From the NCBI GenBank assembly GCA_950295325.1, contig OX485803.1, positions 34,857,554 through 34,921,553 on the forward strand: a stretch of DNA of 64,000 nucleotides. Reading direction: 5' to 3'. The translations under genes and the position numbers were made by a program. This stretch comes from Polytrichum commune. Its lineage: Eukaryota; Streptophyta; Polytrichopsida; Polytrichales; Polytrichaceae. The notes under the pieces are model-generated. The model was given only the letters and a program-made list of their open reading frames with translations. It was not told where the DNA came from and did no database searches. Below are positions 23,005 to 34,284 of this stretch, piece by piece; position 1 is the first letter of the stretch, and each line of letters begins with the position of its first letter.

Positions 23005-23482
23005 TTTTGTCTAACTAGTGTGGGTTACCATTCGGAGTTACATGTTGATATATATATATATATATATATATAATAACAGTTTGCTGACCTTATTGCTTTT
23101 TTTGTTTTTTTGAATAAAAAAAATGAACTGAGTTTTATCATACTTTGCGGTGTGCATAGTAACTACATTGATTATGATGTTTAGTGTCACTTACTATTTG
23201 GGTTTACACCATGCAATTTTTATTTATTTTTTACTATTGATGATGTTTATTTCCAAGTAAAGTTGTTTGTTTTGTAATGTCCAAACTATCAATTTCACAT
23301 TTGTTGATAAAATATGAGATATATAATAAATATATAGAGAGAATTGCATAATTTCAAACAATAAGTGACACTAAATATCATATGTAGTGTACTTTTGTTG
23401 TTTGAGTAAAAAATGATACTCTCGGTAAAATGTTATAGCAATGCATAGATCCAAATGGTAACCCACACTAATTGGACAAAAC
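23005..23482. mobile_element. MITE, family G, copy 1 (interrupted by a family E element)
   Basis: Long TIR: TTTTGTCTAACTAGTGTGGG at the left, CCCACACTAATTGGACAAAA at the right, with TTACCATTYGGA continuing inward. Related copies at 30907-31110 and 41255-41455 have the same ends at about 200 bp; this one is larger because of the insertion at 23166-23398. Confidence 0.8.
23166..23398. mobile_element. MITE, family E, copy nested in family G
   Basis: Inverted ends share ATGATRTTTAGTGTCACTTA; flanking TA on both sides (23164 region and 23399-23400) fits a TA target duplication as in Tc1/mariner-type (Stowaway) elements. The host sequence resumes on the other side in the order expected from the copy at 41.3 kb. 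Confidence 0.7.
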
Positions 23483-23598
23483 AATATAATTGTATTCTTG
23501 TATGTAGCTTGTCTCCTCACTATGGAGCCTAAAAATAGAAACACGTTTCAAATCCCCTAGTGCACCGTTTGTCTAGTCCCGTCACAAGTTTGACCCTT

Positions 23599-24210
23599 GG
23601 GTGCAAGCATGGTAAAGTGGACCAAAAGAGTGCTCTGGTATACTAAAACCATATTTTTTTGGTCAAAGGCCTAAAAGTAGTAGCAAAGAGTTATTTAAAT
23701 TGGATTTTTTTTATGATGACCTCTATTGTTGTGTTAAATACTCAAATGTAGAATATCAAGTTGAGATCTTCAATACTTAGCATCAAAAGTGATGCTCAAA
23801 AACAAATGGTTGAGTCTGGTTTTGGATGTAGATTTCATGACCTTAACTATTTTGAAGTTAGATTTTTTTTGATATTCCTTGAATTCATTATCTACTTGAG
23901 GGCATCACCACAAAACTTTGTAAAAAACCATCAATTTAATATAAATTTATCATATTTTAAACAAATTTTAGACAGTCACTTATTCAATATCACCTACTTG
24001 CACGCCACTTGCACCGTCTTCTAAAATAGGTAGACTTTTCTTGGAATTCATTTTGTCATCATAAATTGCTTGGCTTTGTAGATCAAGATGTTTTTAAAAT
24101 GTATATGGTTTATTTCTTCACAAAATTCAAAGTTAGTACATAAAATTGAATCACTTTCACTTAACACTAGGCAGGGATCAGGAGTTGTCCACTTTACCCT
24201 GCTTGCACCC
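23599..24210. mobile_element. TIR element K, about 612 bp
   Basis: GGGTGCAAGCATGGTAAAGT at 23599 is matched by the complement of ACTTTACCCTGCTTGCACCC ending at 24210 (one mismatch in 20). AT-rich interior, no ORF longer than 87 codons. Confidence 0.65.
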
Positions 24211-24214
24211 CCTT

Positions 24215-24945
24215 GTGAAAGCTTCGTTGTTCTTTTTTCTTTCTTTCTTTCTTCCATATGTTAGATGTGTCCTCATAATGTTTTCCAAATAGTGGATGAA
24301 ACACAAGAAATAATCATGAGTTTCATAGACAATTGTATTCCTGTATAGGTTGCCTCTCCATGTTGGGACTTATATTAAACACAAGTTTCAAGTCCCCTGT
24401 TGAACCACCTATCCCGTCCCAAGTCCCAAATCTTGCGAGGCCTAACTAGCACCCTAAAGACTAGATGCACCTCCAAACACCGGATGGTTGCTTTGGCCTT
24501 TTTAAAGGTGACTCTAATCATGTGTGCATGCATCGTGTGGTCACTCTTCTCAACCGTGCATAATAATATGTGCGTTGTATATGACAAAGCATATATAATT
24601 ATGAACGGCCATCACATAGACGTACGTTATGATGAGATTGAACTATGTGCTCGAAGCATAAATGCCATTTCGAATTCAGTTGTTAGCAAAACCGGGAGGA
24701 CCTTCGTGTCGCGTAAAGAAAGAGAGACACGTTGTGAAACACTTTTGGCGGGCGGGGGACAAAATATCTAAGGAATTTCAAGTGGAAAACAAGAGGGCCC
24801 TAAGTCGGGGGCAGAGGATACCCAAAACCAGGACCCCCAAGGGAGACTAAATAATGAAACTTATGCGAGGACCTTCGTCCTTCCAAAACACCATCATGTG
24901 TTCCTAGGAGTGAATATCTCCATTTAACACACCGGCTGGAGTCGA
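24215..24945. other. Intergenic; one short shared repeat
   Basis: The motif around 24470-24510 (CCAAACACCGGATGGTTGCT) recurs at about 58190-58230. Otherwise nothing recognised. Confidence 0.4.
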
Positions 24946-24952
24946 AACTCAT

Positions 24953-25315
24953 CTAAGATACTTGGCTCCACAACGAGAAGTACGAGGGGTTTGGAAAGCT
25001 CGGGGTTCATGGTGTCTAATGTAACTCATGCATCGTGGATGAAGGTTGTCTAGTAAAAATAAGCCCTCCTAGTCTAAGATACTTGGCTCCACAATGAGAA
25101 GTACGAGGGATTTTGAAAGCTTGGAGTTCATGGTGTCTAATGTAATTCATCCATTGTGGATAAAGGATGTCTAGTAAAAATAAGCCCTCCTAGTCTAAGA
25201 TACTTGGCTCAACAATGAGAAGTACGAGGAGTTTTGAAAGCTTCTGGTTCATGGTGTCTTATGTAACTCATTTGTCGTGGATGAAGGGTGTCTAGTAAAA
25301 ACAAACCCCCCTCCA
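24953..25315 (+). repeat. Three-copy tandem repeat, 121-bp unit (repeat D)
   Basis: Units begin CTAAGATACTTGGCTC at 24953, 25074 and 25195 and are about 90% alike over 121 bp, each with TCGTGGATGAAG-like and GTCTAGTAAAAA segments. The third is the most diverged at its end. Parts recur at 7.85-8.2 and 27.6-28.2 kb. Confidence 0.9.
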
Positions 25316-25319
25316 AGCT

Positions 25320-26190
25320 AAGGTATGATCCGTTACAATTGGCCCCACTAGTCCACTCATCTCCGATGTCATTTTTGAATTATTTGTAAATTATATTATA
25401 AATAAGATTTCTCATGTCCTATAATATTTCCTACATTTTCACCTTCTTAATGAATGATGTTTTGTAGACACTATGAATTTGTGATCGGGTTTTGGCATAC
25501 TCATCAAGCATGAATTGGCGTTCTTCTTCTTTTTCTACTATACAAAAAGTTAACAGTTCACAACATGAATGCTCCCCATGAATAGGGAATCATGGAATTA
25601 ATGAAGAACTATGCTCATATGAAATATGATGCCACATAACGCAACCAAAGAATTGTGTATTGTTACAAATACAACACAAATTTCATTATGTAACTGTGAC
25701 ATGTAGAAGTTAGAGAACATGGAAAGGAAACCAAATAACACCCACGTGCCTTAAAAGTTTGGGCACCGGTGGAGAGAAGGGAGTGAGGGTGGCTTTGTGG
25801 CACCTCGAGTGACTCTGTTCACAGGTCACACAAATAGTTTTTGCCTTGCATGCGACTTGCTCATGGGAGCTATTATTATAAGAGACCTTTTTTTTTCTCT
25901 CTCTTTTTAATCTTTCATACAAGTGGGCATATGGGGTACATTCCATCATAGGTATCAACCCTCTCAACTAAAAAGAAGCACATATTCATCGGTTTTTTGG
26001 TTGTTTGTATCATTTGTTTCTAGTAACGTGGGTGCCACTTTTTATCCTTCCATCATTGGACAGGAGAAAAATAAAGCTTTTTATCCTAGTAATGAGAAAG
26101 ACAAGCACCCAGGTTAGTATTGGCTTGTGTGATCGGCTTCCATCACATAGTAACCTACCGGAGCACTATTTTTGCACTTGAAGAATAAGC
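25320..26190. other. Intergenic, nothing recognised
   Basis: AT-rich, short ORFs only; the first 170 bp look like a degenerate extension of repeat D (TTTTCACCTTCTTAATGAAT). Confidence 0.35.
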
Positions 26191-26197
26191 TTACTAA

Positions 26198-26695
26198 GGG
26201 CCACTTCACACACGAGACTGAGAGCCCGTGACCATGACACTTCAAGCACTCTCATTGGTGGAAAAGGCAGGGCTGGTCCACCTTCACTTCACAAATACAC
26301 TTAAGGGACCAACGGAGTATGTGAATGCAAGATGGATGTCAAGTCTATTCCTACATGACATCAAATGGATCATGTTGCATGGTCACTTGGACTATTTTCA
26401 AAAACCACGACTTGGAGGTAGGCCTAACATAAAACTGGGAGACCATGGTATTCCGAATGCTCACAACCGTTGATTTATTCTATTTTTTCATGTGTGAGGA
26501 TCTGCATGAATAGAAAGTCATTGAAATAGCATTTGGTTGAGGGTGCGGTCACATATGACTTCACACTACACTTGAGGGTCCGTGACCACACTACTACATG
26601 ATTTTGGAGGCATCTTGGGACGGCCTTTGGACACTTTTCTTTTGGGCTCTCACAATTTCATGGTCATAGCTTTTGGCTCGTGTGTCAAGTGGCCC
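26198..26695. mobile_element. MITE, family A, copy 1 (498 bp, TAA duplication)
   Basis: Ends GGGCCACTTCACACACGAG and CTCGTGTGTCAAGTGGCCC, flanked by perfect TAA direct repeats (26195-26197 and 26696-26698). G-rich termini with TWA duplications are the mark of PIF/Harbinger-type (Tourist) MITEs. The subterminal AGAGCCCGTGACCATG segment is shared with the other copies. No transposase. Confidence 0.88.
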
Positions 26696-26699
26696 TAAC

Positions 26700-27640
26700 C
26701 CAACTATCAAACAATATTGTCGCTCAACCAACAAACATGGTGGGGCGAATCCAGACTTGAGAAAAATCTCCGCATTCACTGAGGTCCCAAATCGAAAGTG
26801 GATGTTTGGATCTTGCTTAGATATGAAGGGTCTTGAATGGTTACCCTTTCCTTACTAGCCCACTTCTCCTAGGATATGAAGCATGCAATTAGTACAAGAT
26901 GGTTAGCACATGCTCATTGAGGCCTTACCCACTTTCCTCGTGATTTTTGAGCTTGTATGAATCTTATTTTTCATCATCAACGTGAAGATTCTTGCGCTCA
27001 CTAAACAGTCATATAGGATCTCTCCAGTCATGTTGATTATAAAAACTAGGACAATCATCACATTTTGATCACAACGTCCAGTCTATTGTGAACACTTTCT
27101 TTTTGGTATCCGTTCTTGGAGCCACACCAAACCACATACCACTCAATGTGTAGGTGATTGATGACGAAGTAACCGAATTTGGCATCTCTACCTCAATGCT
27201 AACCCAACATCAAACAACATCGTCGCTAGACCGACAAAACACGGTGTGCAAAATTCAAGTAGGACTCGAGACGAATCTCCACATCAACCAAGGCCACGAA
27301 ACAAAACAAAACGAAACAAAGAGAGCGAGCGAGCAATTGGTCCTTGTCACTCGGGAAGGAGACAACCGGTGGATTGACCGATTCTTCCCGTCCAAAGGAC
27401 GCGCGGTCGCGGTTGAGCCTTGTGGGGTTCCACATAAGTTAAATGAGCAAGGCCAATGGTGTCTTCTCCTTTTGGTGGGTTCTAGTTAATTCGCCGCTCG
27501 GGAGCCGGTGTGATCAATTTAATCTTTCTCCTTCTCAAACTCACCAAACCGACCAAAGCCTCGGGCAAAGTTGTAAGCCGGCCGGTATGGTATGGTATGG
27601 CATGGCTCGGCTTGGGCTTGGGCTTGGGCTTTGCGACGTC
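26700..27640. other. Intergenic; one 87-bp segment shared with 45.2 kb
   Basis: 26860-26945 (TAGCCCACTTCTCCTAGGAT, ACAAGATGGTTAGC) matches the DNA at 44985-45000 and 45215-45250. A 27154-27489 ORF lacks any recognisable domain. Confidence 0.35.
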
Positions 27641-28220
27641 ATGGTAAACTCGTCCATCGTGGATGAATGAAGGACTCCATCCCATCCATTCATGGAATAG
27701 GTCAAGAACCCAATTCATTCCTAACTAGGTTTTGTATGAGCCCTCATCGACCAACACGGATGAAACTTGACAGTGATTTGGGTTCTTCGGTGTCATTTTT
27801 GGAATTGAAACATGCTTCGATACAATATTTCATAGTAAGAGTGTTCGTTTCATTTACATGTTCTTCATGGATGAGTTCGTATCGACGCCGAGAAGCTCTA
27901 GACGAAAGCAAAGTCAATGGAAATGGCATCCAAAACCACAAAACAATCTAGTGGAGATGAACTAACATCGAACCAATTAGAAGCTAATCAAAAACCCGTT
28001 CATCATGGATGAACGAGCTGTAACAAAGATAGGCTTCTTATTGTTTCATTGTTAATTCACCTCCTCCACACGAACCCGGGGTCGTTGATCCTATTTCCGT
28101 AGTCAAATCCTATAGACATAATCATTTACATGTTATAATCCAATTTGTCATGTTTTCACCTCCCCAATGGATGAGTTTACATGGACACCACAAACCCCTA
28201 TCCCTAGCCCGCCTGAACCT
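27640..28220 (+). repeat. Dispersed repeat D, copy 3
   Basis: Contains CTCGTCCATCGTGGATGAAT, GGATGAGTT...GAGAAGCTC and TGTTTTCACCTCCCCAATGG segments in the same order as in 7.85-8.2 kb. Non-coding. Confidence 0.5.
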
Positions 28221-28224
28221 CTAC

Positions 28225-29635
28225 CCATGTACCTACGTTTGATCCTATGCAGTACTTGCAAGTATACATATATACGAGTGTAAATATGGTGTTGTAGTCC
28301 AGAGCTACCAGGTAAAGCTTTGAAAACGGGGACATGGGTGAAAGGACACAGGGCCCTCTTAAATGGGCCATTGAGAGCCCCCCCCCCCCCCCAACGCTCC
28401 TTGACGTATCATGGAGGTGAGAGCGGTCAAACCTGGTTGACCGTGGAGTAAGTACCCTTTCCCTTGGCATATGCGACACCCTCGATAATACAATGTGAGC
28501 TTCCAACTTCAACTGTGCTTTTTTGGTTCACATTTACGTCGATAATTCGACCCGTGCCATCTCTAAAACAAGCCATTGTTTAGTGCCCATTTTGCACTAA
28601 AGCGTGGCGTAGCATTATCAAGATGCAGTGAGATATTTCTGTTATGAATTAATCAACCAGGCCAGGGCTGCTAGTTTATCATGTTTGATTTATTTACTGA
28701 TAAGCGTCTCGGAGGTATAACACTTGCACATGATATGACAAGTTCCCAATCCCACTCGAACTTGTCAGTCCTCTGGATAATGTTGTGGAGGGCCCCTTCG
28801 CCTGTGGTATACAAATTAATGTGAGTGGTTGAGAAGCGAGCAGTCCAAGTTCACTTTACACTAGGTCGTAGGGCATGAGGAACCCGGAAAAAAAACAAAT
28901 GGGATGAAGAATATATATGGAGTCATGCGTGGTAACAAGTGGATAATAATTCATGGTTTATCGGATATTGTGTTAGGGCCGTCAAAATGAGGTGGACCTT
29001 ATGCAAAAGTAGGACCGTGATAATGAATAAGACCGCCATTGGTTCCTAGGAGTATTATGTTGCCATGGTGAGGACGTGAACCCAATCCCTCAACATGGTC
29101 CGCTTTCACTTTACATTAATCTTGAGGACCCATTGATTACAAATTTGGGATTTTATTTCCCATGGTTAGTATGACCTTTAAATAATTTTCAAGGGCCCTT
29201 AGATTTTCATGGTCATGGCTCTTGGTATGTGTGTAGGCAATCCTTAGTTATACAATGCGGCACTCATTAAATGATTCAAGATACACATTCTTCTCTAGAT
29301 ATTTTTCTCATTAAAGTGGGGTAACGATTTATTTTATTTTATTTTATTTCCCTTCTTCCATGAACCCTGAAACTGATCACTCAACACACTTATTACTATT
29401 GAGGTGTTAATGAAGTTAGCCCATTGAGGTTGGTCATCACATGTGCGTGTGTGCCATGTCTTTTGATCGGAGTGCAAAATTTGTATTGGATGATGAGCAA
29501 CACCCCTTACCTATTGCCAAACCTCGCAATGCTCACCACAACTTACACAAACAATGGTTTTGTGCTTTTACTTGGGAAATCATCTTGAAGGTCGTAAAAC
29601 CTCGAGCTTTTCAAAATGCAACACTGTTCGGGCAA
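28225..29635. other. Intergenic; possible worn family A copy
   Basis: C x15 at 28378-28392. Around 29200-29240 the TTTTCATGGTCATGGCTCTT stretch matches the right end of family A, and 29100-29140 resembles its subterminal part, so 28.85-29.24 kb may be a degraded copy. The rest is unassigned. Confidence 0.35.
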
Positions 29636-29649
29636 CTCAAAGAGAGCCT

Positions 29650-30165
29650 TTATACCATGGTGATTCCAATTTCTAGCCAACTTGACCTCTAAATCGGGGC
29701 CAAAGAAACCCTATTTAGTCTAGTCGATCCAATTGAAAGCAATTAACAACAAGCTTGCGAAGGACTCCGACTAGCATATCATCAAACTTGGTTGATTTTG
29801 GTCCAAGCATCCCTCATTGCCATTGCCAATTGGCCTAATCAGCCTAGGCAACAAACTCATACTGCTCAATGCGGTTTAGATTTGATCCCTTTGTAAGAAA
29901 ATCACATGGTGAGTTTTTGTGCCACCTACCATGGAAGAAGGTAGAAATACAGAGAGCCATCATGTAGCCCAGACATTTTATACTTATTCGAACGAAATTG
30001 ATGCCTAAATTGGGGCCAAAGACCTCAATCTAGTCTAGTCAAGGTTGGTGCATTCAATCACCATAGCCAACCCAAACTTATATTGCTCATTGCACTTTAA
30101 ATCCCATTCCTTTATAGGAGAGATGTAGAGTAAATCTTCGTGATGCCTACCATGTGAAAGGGTAA
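29650..30165 (+). repeat. Degenerate tandem duplication, period about 316 bp
   Basis: TAAATCGGGGCCAAAGA...TAGTCTAGTCGA (from 29689) recurs as TAAATTGGGGCCAAAGA...TAGTCTAGTCAA (from 30005), followed in both by a CTCATACTGCTCA / CTTATATTGCTCA block and a TGCCACCTACCATG / TGATGCCTACCATG block. Confidence 0.65.
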
Positions 30166-30169
30166 AAAC

Positions 30170-30900
30170 CAATGTTGGACTAGTATGATTTGTTTTTAAT
30201 ACCATTTAGGTATCTACGATGAGGATTTCATACCTTTTGATAGGTGTGGGTATGGGTATGGGTATTTGACGGTATTATTGTTTTCGATACCTAACCTAAA
30301 AACATAAATACGAAAGCAACGACGCCTTGAATTCAACGTCGCCTTGAATCCATCGCCAAAAGCTCCGGTTAAGTTTCACTTCAAAATCGACGGCAGACAT
30401 GAAAATAAAATTTAATCGGACGGACAGAAATGGAATTGTGACGTGGCCTCACGAGAGGGCTGGAATCCATTCCATGGGCTCATATACTTCTTCTCGACCA
30501 TTCGGGTCTATATACCATGCAAGAATTTTCATGCCTAGGTAAAATCACCCTAGTATCAATATGGTTTGGATTGGTATTGACCTAAATAATAACTCGTGTA
30601 TACAAAGACACCGTCACCTTGACATACCCGCCTTGACATAATCAATATTTGATCGGTATTACAACTTTGATATCGATGATTTTTTTTGTTGCCATTATTG
30701 ATGTTGATTATTGATACCATGCATTCACTTATATGTTGGTCCAACATTGGGGAAAACATAGAGAACACAACGTACGGCATAGGGTTTTTTTTGTTTCTTT
30801 TTCTTTCTTTTTGAAATTGACACGTAAATCAAGGTCAAAGAACTTGATTCAATCGAAGGGGATGCAATTGGAATGACTATCTGTTACAATGGCTAGGTTG
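30170..30900. other. Intergenic, nothing recognised
   Basis: Short GGGTAT run at 30246-30265; no ORF with a domain. Confidence 0.35.
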
Positions 30901-30906
30901 CTATAC

Positions 30907-31110
30907 TAATTATCCCAATTAGTGTGTGTGTGTCACTATTTAGAATCACGCAATGCAATAACATCTTATTCAAGAATACAATTTCTAGTAATGAAAGCTG
31001 AATAGGTTGTTCGAACATTATAGAACATGAATGGTAAAATACTACATTCTCAATAAATAGTTATAGCATTGCGTAACTCCGAATACTAACACACACTAAA
31101 TGGGATAATC
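30907..31110. mobile_element. MITE, family G, copy 2 (about 204 bp)
   Basis: TAATTATCCCAATTAGTGTG at the left and its complement CACACTAAATGGGATAATCG at the right; GCAATGC near both ends. Matches the ends of 23005-23482 and 41255-41455. Confidence 0.7.
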
Positions 31111-31114
31111 GGTG

Positions 31115-32870
31115 CAGTGTGGTAAACAAAGCAATGTAGTTCAAAAGTGAAGTGAGAGAAGTTGATTTGGCATTGATCCGGTGCACTTCTTCACCGTATT
31201 ATAAGCCGGCCCTAAGTTAGTGGTAAGGGAACATGAATAATGTAGGAAAAGCTTTATTGAATGGAGCTGACGTGGCACTGGAACTTTACCCCTAGGTAAA
31301 TGCCATGTGGCTTGATTTTGAAGGTAAAGGCATGCACCAACATCGGATCGGAAGAAACGATATTATGAATACTCTATCATTACTTTGAATGGGTCGGTTA
31401 CAAATCTCATGGCAAGGTAAACCGTAAAAGTAGAGGTGGACGTTAATGTCTTAGGCACACTGTTGCTTGACAATACCAACATACATGTTTTATATTATAG
31501 TCTTATGATTTTGAACACATGGACAAGTGGAATTATGTGTAACCAAATCCAATTTTTTTTTTTAAATCATTCGTATGGTTCATTGAATTGACCTAGACAA
31601 TTTTAAACAATTTGGGCAAGATTTTGCTTCGACTTTTAAAAGTTAACACATATTCATGTCACCTCCATCGTTTCACATGGGAGTGTTCACACCATCTTAT
31701 CCTTTGTATTTTAGGATGCATATGTATCATGGGAGCCCAAAATTTGAAGGGAGGGCATATTGGGGCCTCTATGTTATCCAAGAGGCGTGTCAAGACTTGT
31801 AAGATAGTGGTTTCGGTATGACCTAATCACAATATTGTCATGTAAGTGGACACCTAGTAAATGAACACAAAGTAAATGCAAATCATTCTTTCAAAAAAAA
31901 ATTTTTTTGCATGATTTCAATCGAATCCTACATCTGGGACGTAGTTTTCTCCAAGTGTTGGAATCTCACTCGAAAATGGGACAAATCTTGTGGTCAAATA
32001 CATGGTGGTCTACATAATGCTAACTACACTAAGTACTCCTAGTATTGTGGGCCATAGTGATTTTCGAAGGCACATGCTAATTCTCATAATGAGAATCAAT
32101 GTGGGCTACATTGATTTTTAGCCCAAGCTAGGTTTTAAGTAGAATATTAGTACATGCAACAATGTTTGTTTTTGTAAAAAAATAATGTGGTGAATACGTA
32201 TTATTTGTGCTACTTTTGATGTAAGGCATTTTATTTCATTTTTAAATGTAAGGTGTTGATCATAAGTCTTCATGAAGACTTAGGGATAAACATAGGGTCT
32301 TGGACCCATGTTGATTCCACCTTGATTAGAAAATTAGCGTGATGCACATTAATTTTCATCCACACTCAGTGGACTCTACAATGTAGCTCAAACAACAAAA
32401 TTATATGGACAATCCTTCGCCGTATATCCACTCAAACATAGTTGTCCAATAAAGAAGACCTCCTCGGGTTTCAAACATTGCTCTCAACCAATAAGATCTC
32501 TTGATTTTGGAGTTTCTTTGTCTTGGACCCTAGTGTGAACCCACCCTTAAATGCACCAAAATGGAGGAAGTGGGGACCACATACTTCTCCAATAACAAAT
32601 AGTGTGTGTAAGTTAATTGGGCGTGTGTGTGTGTCCACACACACACGCACACGGCAATGGGAGGAAAGGAAGACGATTGGTACTTGAAGAGCCATGAAGG
32701 TATCATCCACTTCTTGTCCGCACAAGCTATAACCTATATATGGACATTGGGCGTATTGAGATTAGGATGGGAATGTGGCCCCTTACCCCTCCAACCCATA
32801 TTGTTCTCCAATGAGGTATTGTGGGTTTGGGTTGAGGTCAAGGTGACCTTGTTCTAAATGCACCAAAACA
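31115..32870. other. Intergenic; GT/AC palindrome only
   Basis: A near-perfect palindrome of GT and AC runs (GCGTGTGTGTGTGT CC ACACACACACGC) lies at 32621-32648. No gene recognised. Confidence 0.4.
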
Positions 32871-32876
32871 GAGGGG

Positions 32877-33110
32877 AAGAGGAGATTATTGTGAACAAGT
32901 ATCCCCTCATCCATCCACCCTAAAACCTTGACTCCTTGTAGGTCTATTGTCAATTCATCTCAAATGCTCTCAAGTACACTAGTTTGGAGTCTTTAAAGCC
33001 AATTCCGATGTCAAATTGCTTCAAGAAGTAACCTCGGGGTTGCGCACTACACCAAAGTGGTTTATGTTGGACATATGAGAGGTATGCTCGTATATGATAA
33101 TTCCCTCTCA
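32877..33110. mobile_element. MITE, family B, copy 1
   Basis: Left end GAAGAGGAGATTATTGTGAA followed by CCTCATCCATCCA; right end GGACATATGAGAGGTATGCT...AATTCCCTCTCAC. The two are imperfect inverted copies over about 45 bp. The family consensus arm is GAGAGGGAATTATYGCATAC-n-ACCTCTCATCC. Non-coding. Confidence 0.65.
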
Positions 33111-33500
33111 CGCCAACACAGAGGAAGTGAGCACCGCATACTCACCCCTCTTACAACAATTAGCATTTGCAAGTGAGTAAAATACGGTGCGTGTGTAGCA
33201 GGGGGGAGGAAAAGAAGAAGCTTGGTACTTGAAAGGGTTTGTCTCAAACAACCTTGAGCACACTATTGTGGGGTCTTCAGAGCCTATTCCGGTGTCAAAT
33301 CCGTTTCAAAAAATAACCTCGGCACTGCACAATACACCCAAGTGGCTTTATGTTGGACAAATGAGAGGCATGCTTGTATGCAACAATTCCCTCTCTCACC
33401 AACACATAGGAGGTGAGCACCACATACTCACCCCTCCAACGGCAAATCGCACTTGCAAGCGAGTGAAATAAGATGCATGTGCGGCAGGAGGGAGGGAGGG
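32955..33500 (+). repeat. Direct tandem duplication, period 286 bp
   Basis: Blocks such as TTATGTTGGACA..ATGAGAGG, GAGTAAAATACGGTGCGTGT / GAGTGAAATAAGATGCATGT and TCAAATTGCTTCAAGAAGTA / TCAAATCCGTTTCAAAAAAT recur 286 bp apart (33061 and 33347). The duplication copied one arm of MITE B1. A third scrap (GGAAAAGAAGAAG..TTGG..CTTGAAAGGG) appears at about 33602. Confidence 0.85.
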
Positions 33501-33504
33501 AACG

Positions 33505-33935
33505 GAGGGCTGTGACGAAACAACCCGTACACTGGTTCCTTGGAGGCAGGGCTGTAGTCATCCAACAAAGAACCAATGTATGGGTCGGTTTGCCGGAGGG
33601 GGGGAAAAGAAGAAGTTTGGTGCTTGAAAGGGTGAGAGGGGGGGGGGGGGGGGGACTGGTGTCCGCTTCGTGTCAGCACAGGCTACTGCAACTGGGGCCC
33701 AATATCAGACAGTCATGACACACTGCTGTTGGAAAGACAGCTGGTTTGTCTGGGTGGCCATCCTGGGCCGCTTTCCACGCAGGCTAGCTTAGCTATGGAA
33801 GTAAGTTCAAGGCAAGGCAATGCAAGGCAAGGCAGCCTCCCCCCCTCCCTCCTTCCCTCTCCCTCTGTTTCTTGTGCCCTTTCCCTCCACAACCAAGGCT
33901 GGGTCGACGTGGCCCTGGTTCTTCACAAAGCCAAC
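33505..33935. other. GC-richer intergenic island
   Basis: G x17 at 33638-33654, AAGGC-type short repeats (33809-33834) and a C/T-rich stretch. ORFs (33473-33718, 33729-33953) are low-complexity and lack known domains. Confidence 0.4.
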
Positions 33936-33939
33936 ACTA

Positions 33940-34277
33940 CACTAAATAGGTAGATTAGTGTTGGAAACACTAATAGTCGACGAAAACGCTAAATGTAAAT
34001 TGTCTCTATAGTGTTAGAACACTAAATGTCAACTCTAACACTATTTGTACCAAGTAGTAACTTTAAATATTTACATGAGCACATTTAGTGTTAAATGATA
34101 TTTTGTAAATCTTGGAATGAAGAATTGAAGGAAGAAGAATATGAGAACCTCGTAAAAGGTATAATTTGTTCAAACCCTATTCAAACACTAACTGTAATAT
34201 CAGTTGGAAATTAGTGTTTTAGGTAACTATTGCATCTAACACTAATCTTCATCTAACACTAATCTACCTATTTAGTG
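33940..34277. mobile_element. MITE F, 338 bp, perfect 23-bp TIR, TA duplication
   Basis: CACTAAATAGGTAGATTAGT(GTT) at the left and its exact complement at the right, flanked by TA (33938-33939, 34278-34279). The interior repeats AACACTAA-type motifs in both orientations. TA duplication suggests a Tc1/mariner-mobilised element; the CACTA start would otherwise suggest CACTA, but no 3-bp duplication is present. Confidence 0.88.
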
Positions 34278-34284
34278 TATTGGG

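Noticed and set aside
24953-25315. CRISPR-like array
   Set aside because: Contiguous 121-bp tandem units without spacers, in plant nuclear DNA.
32621-32648. GT/AC palindrome as a possible regulatory site
   Set aside because: Explained by head-to-head dinucleotide microsatellites.
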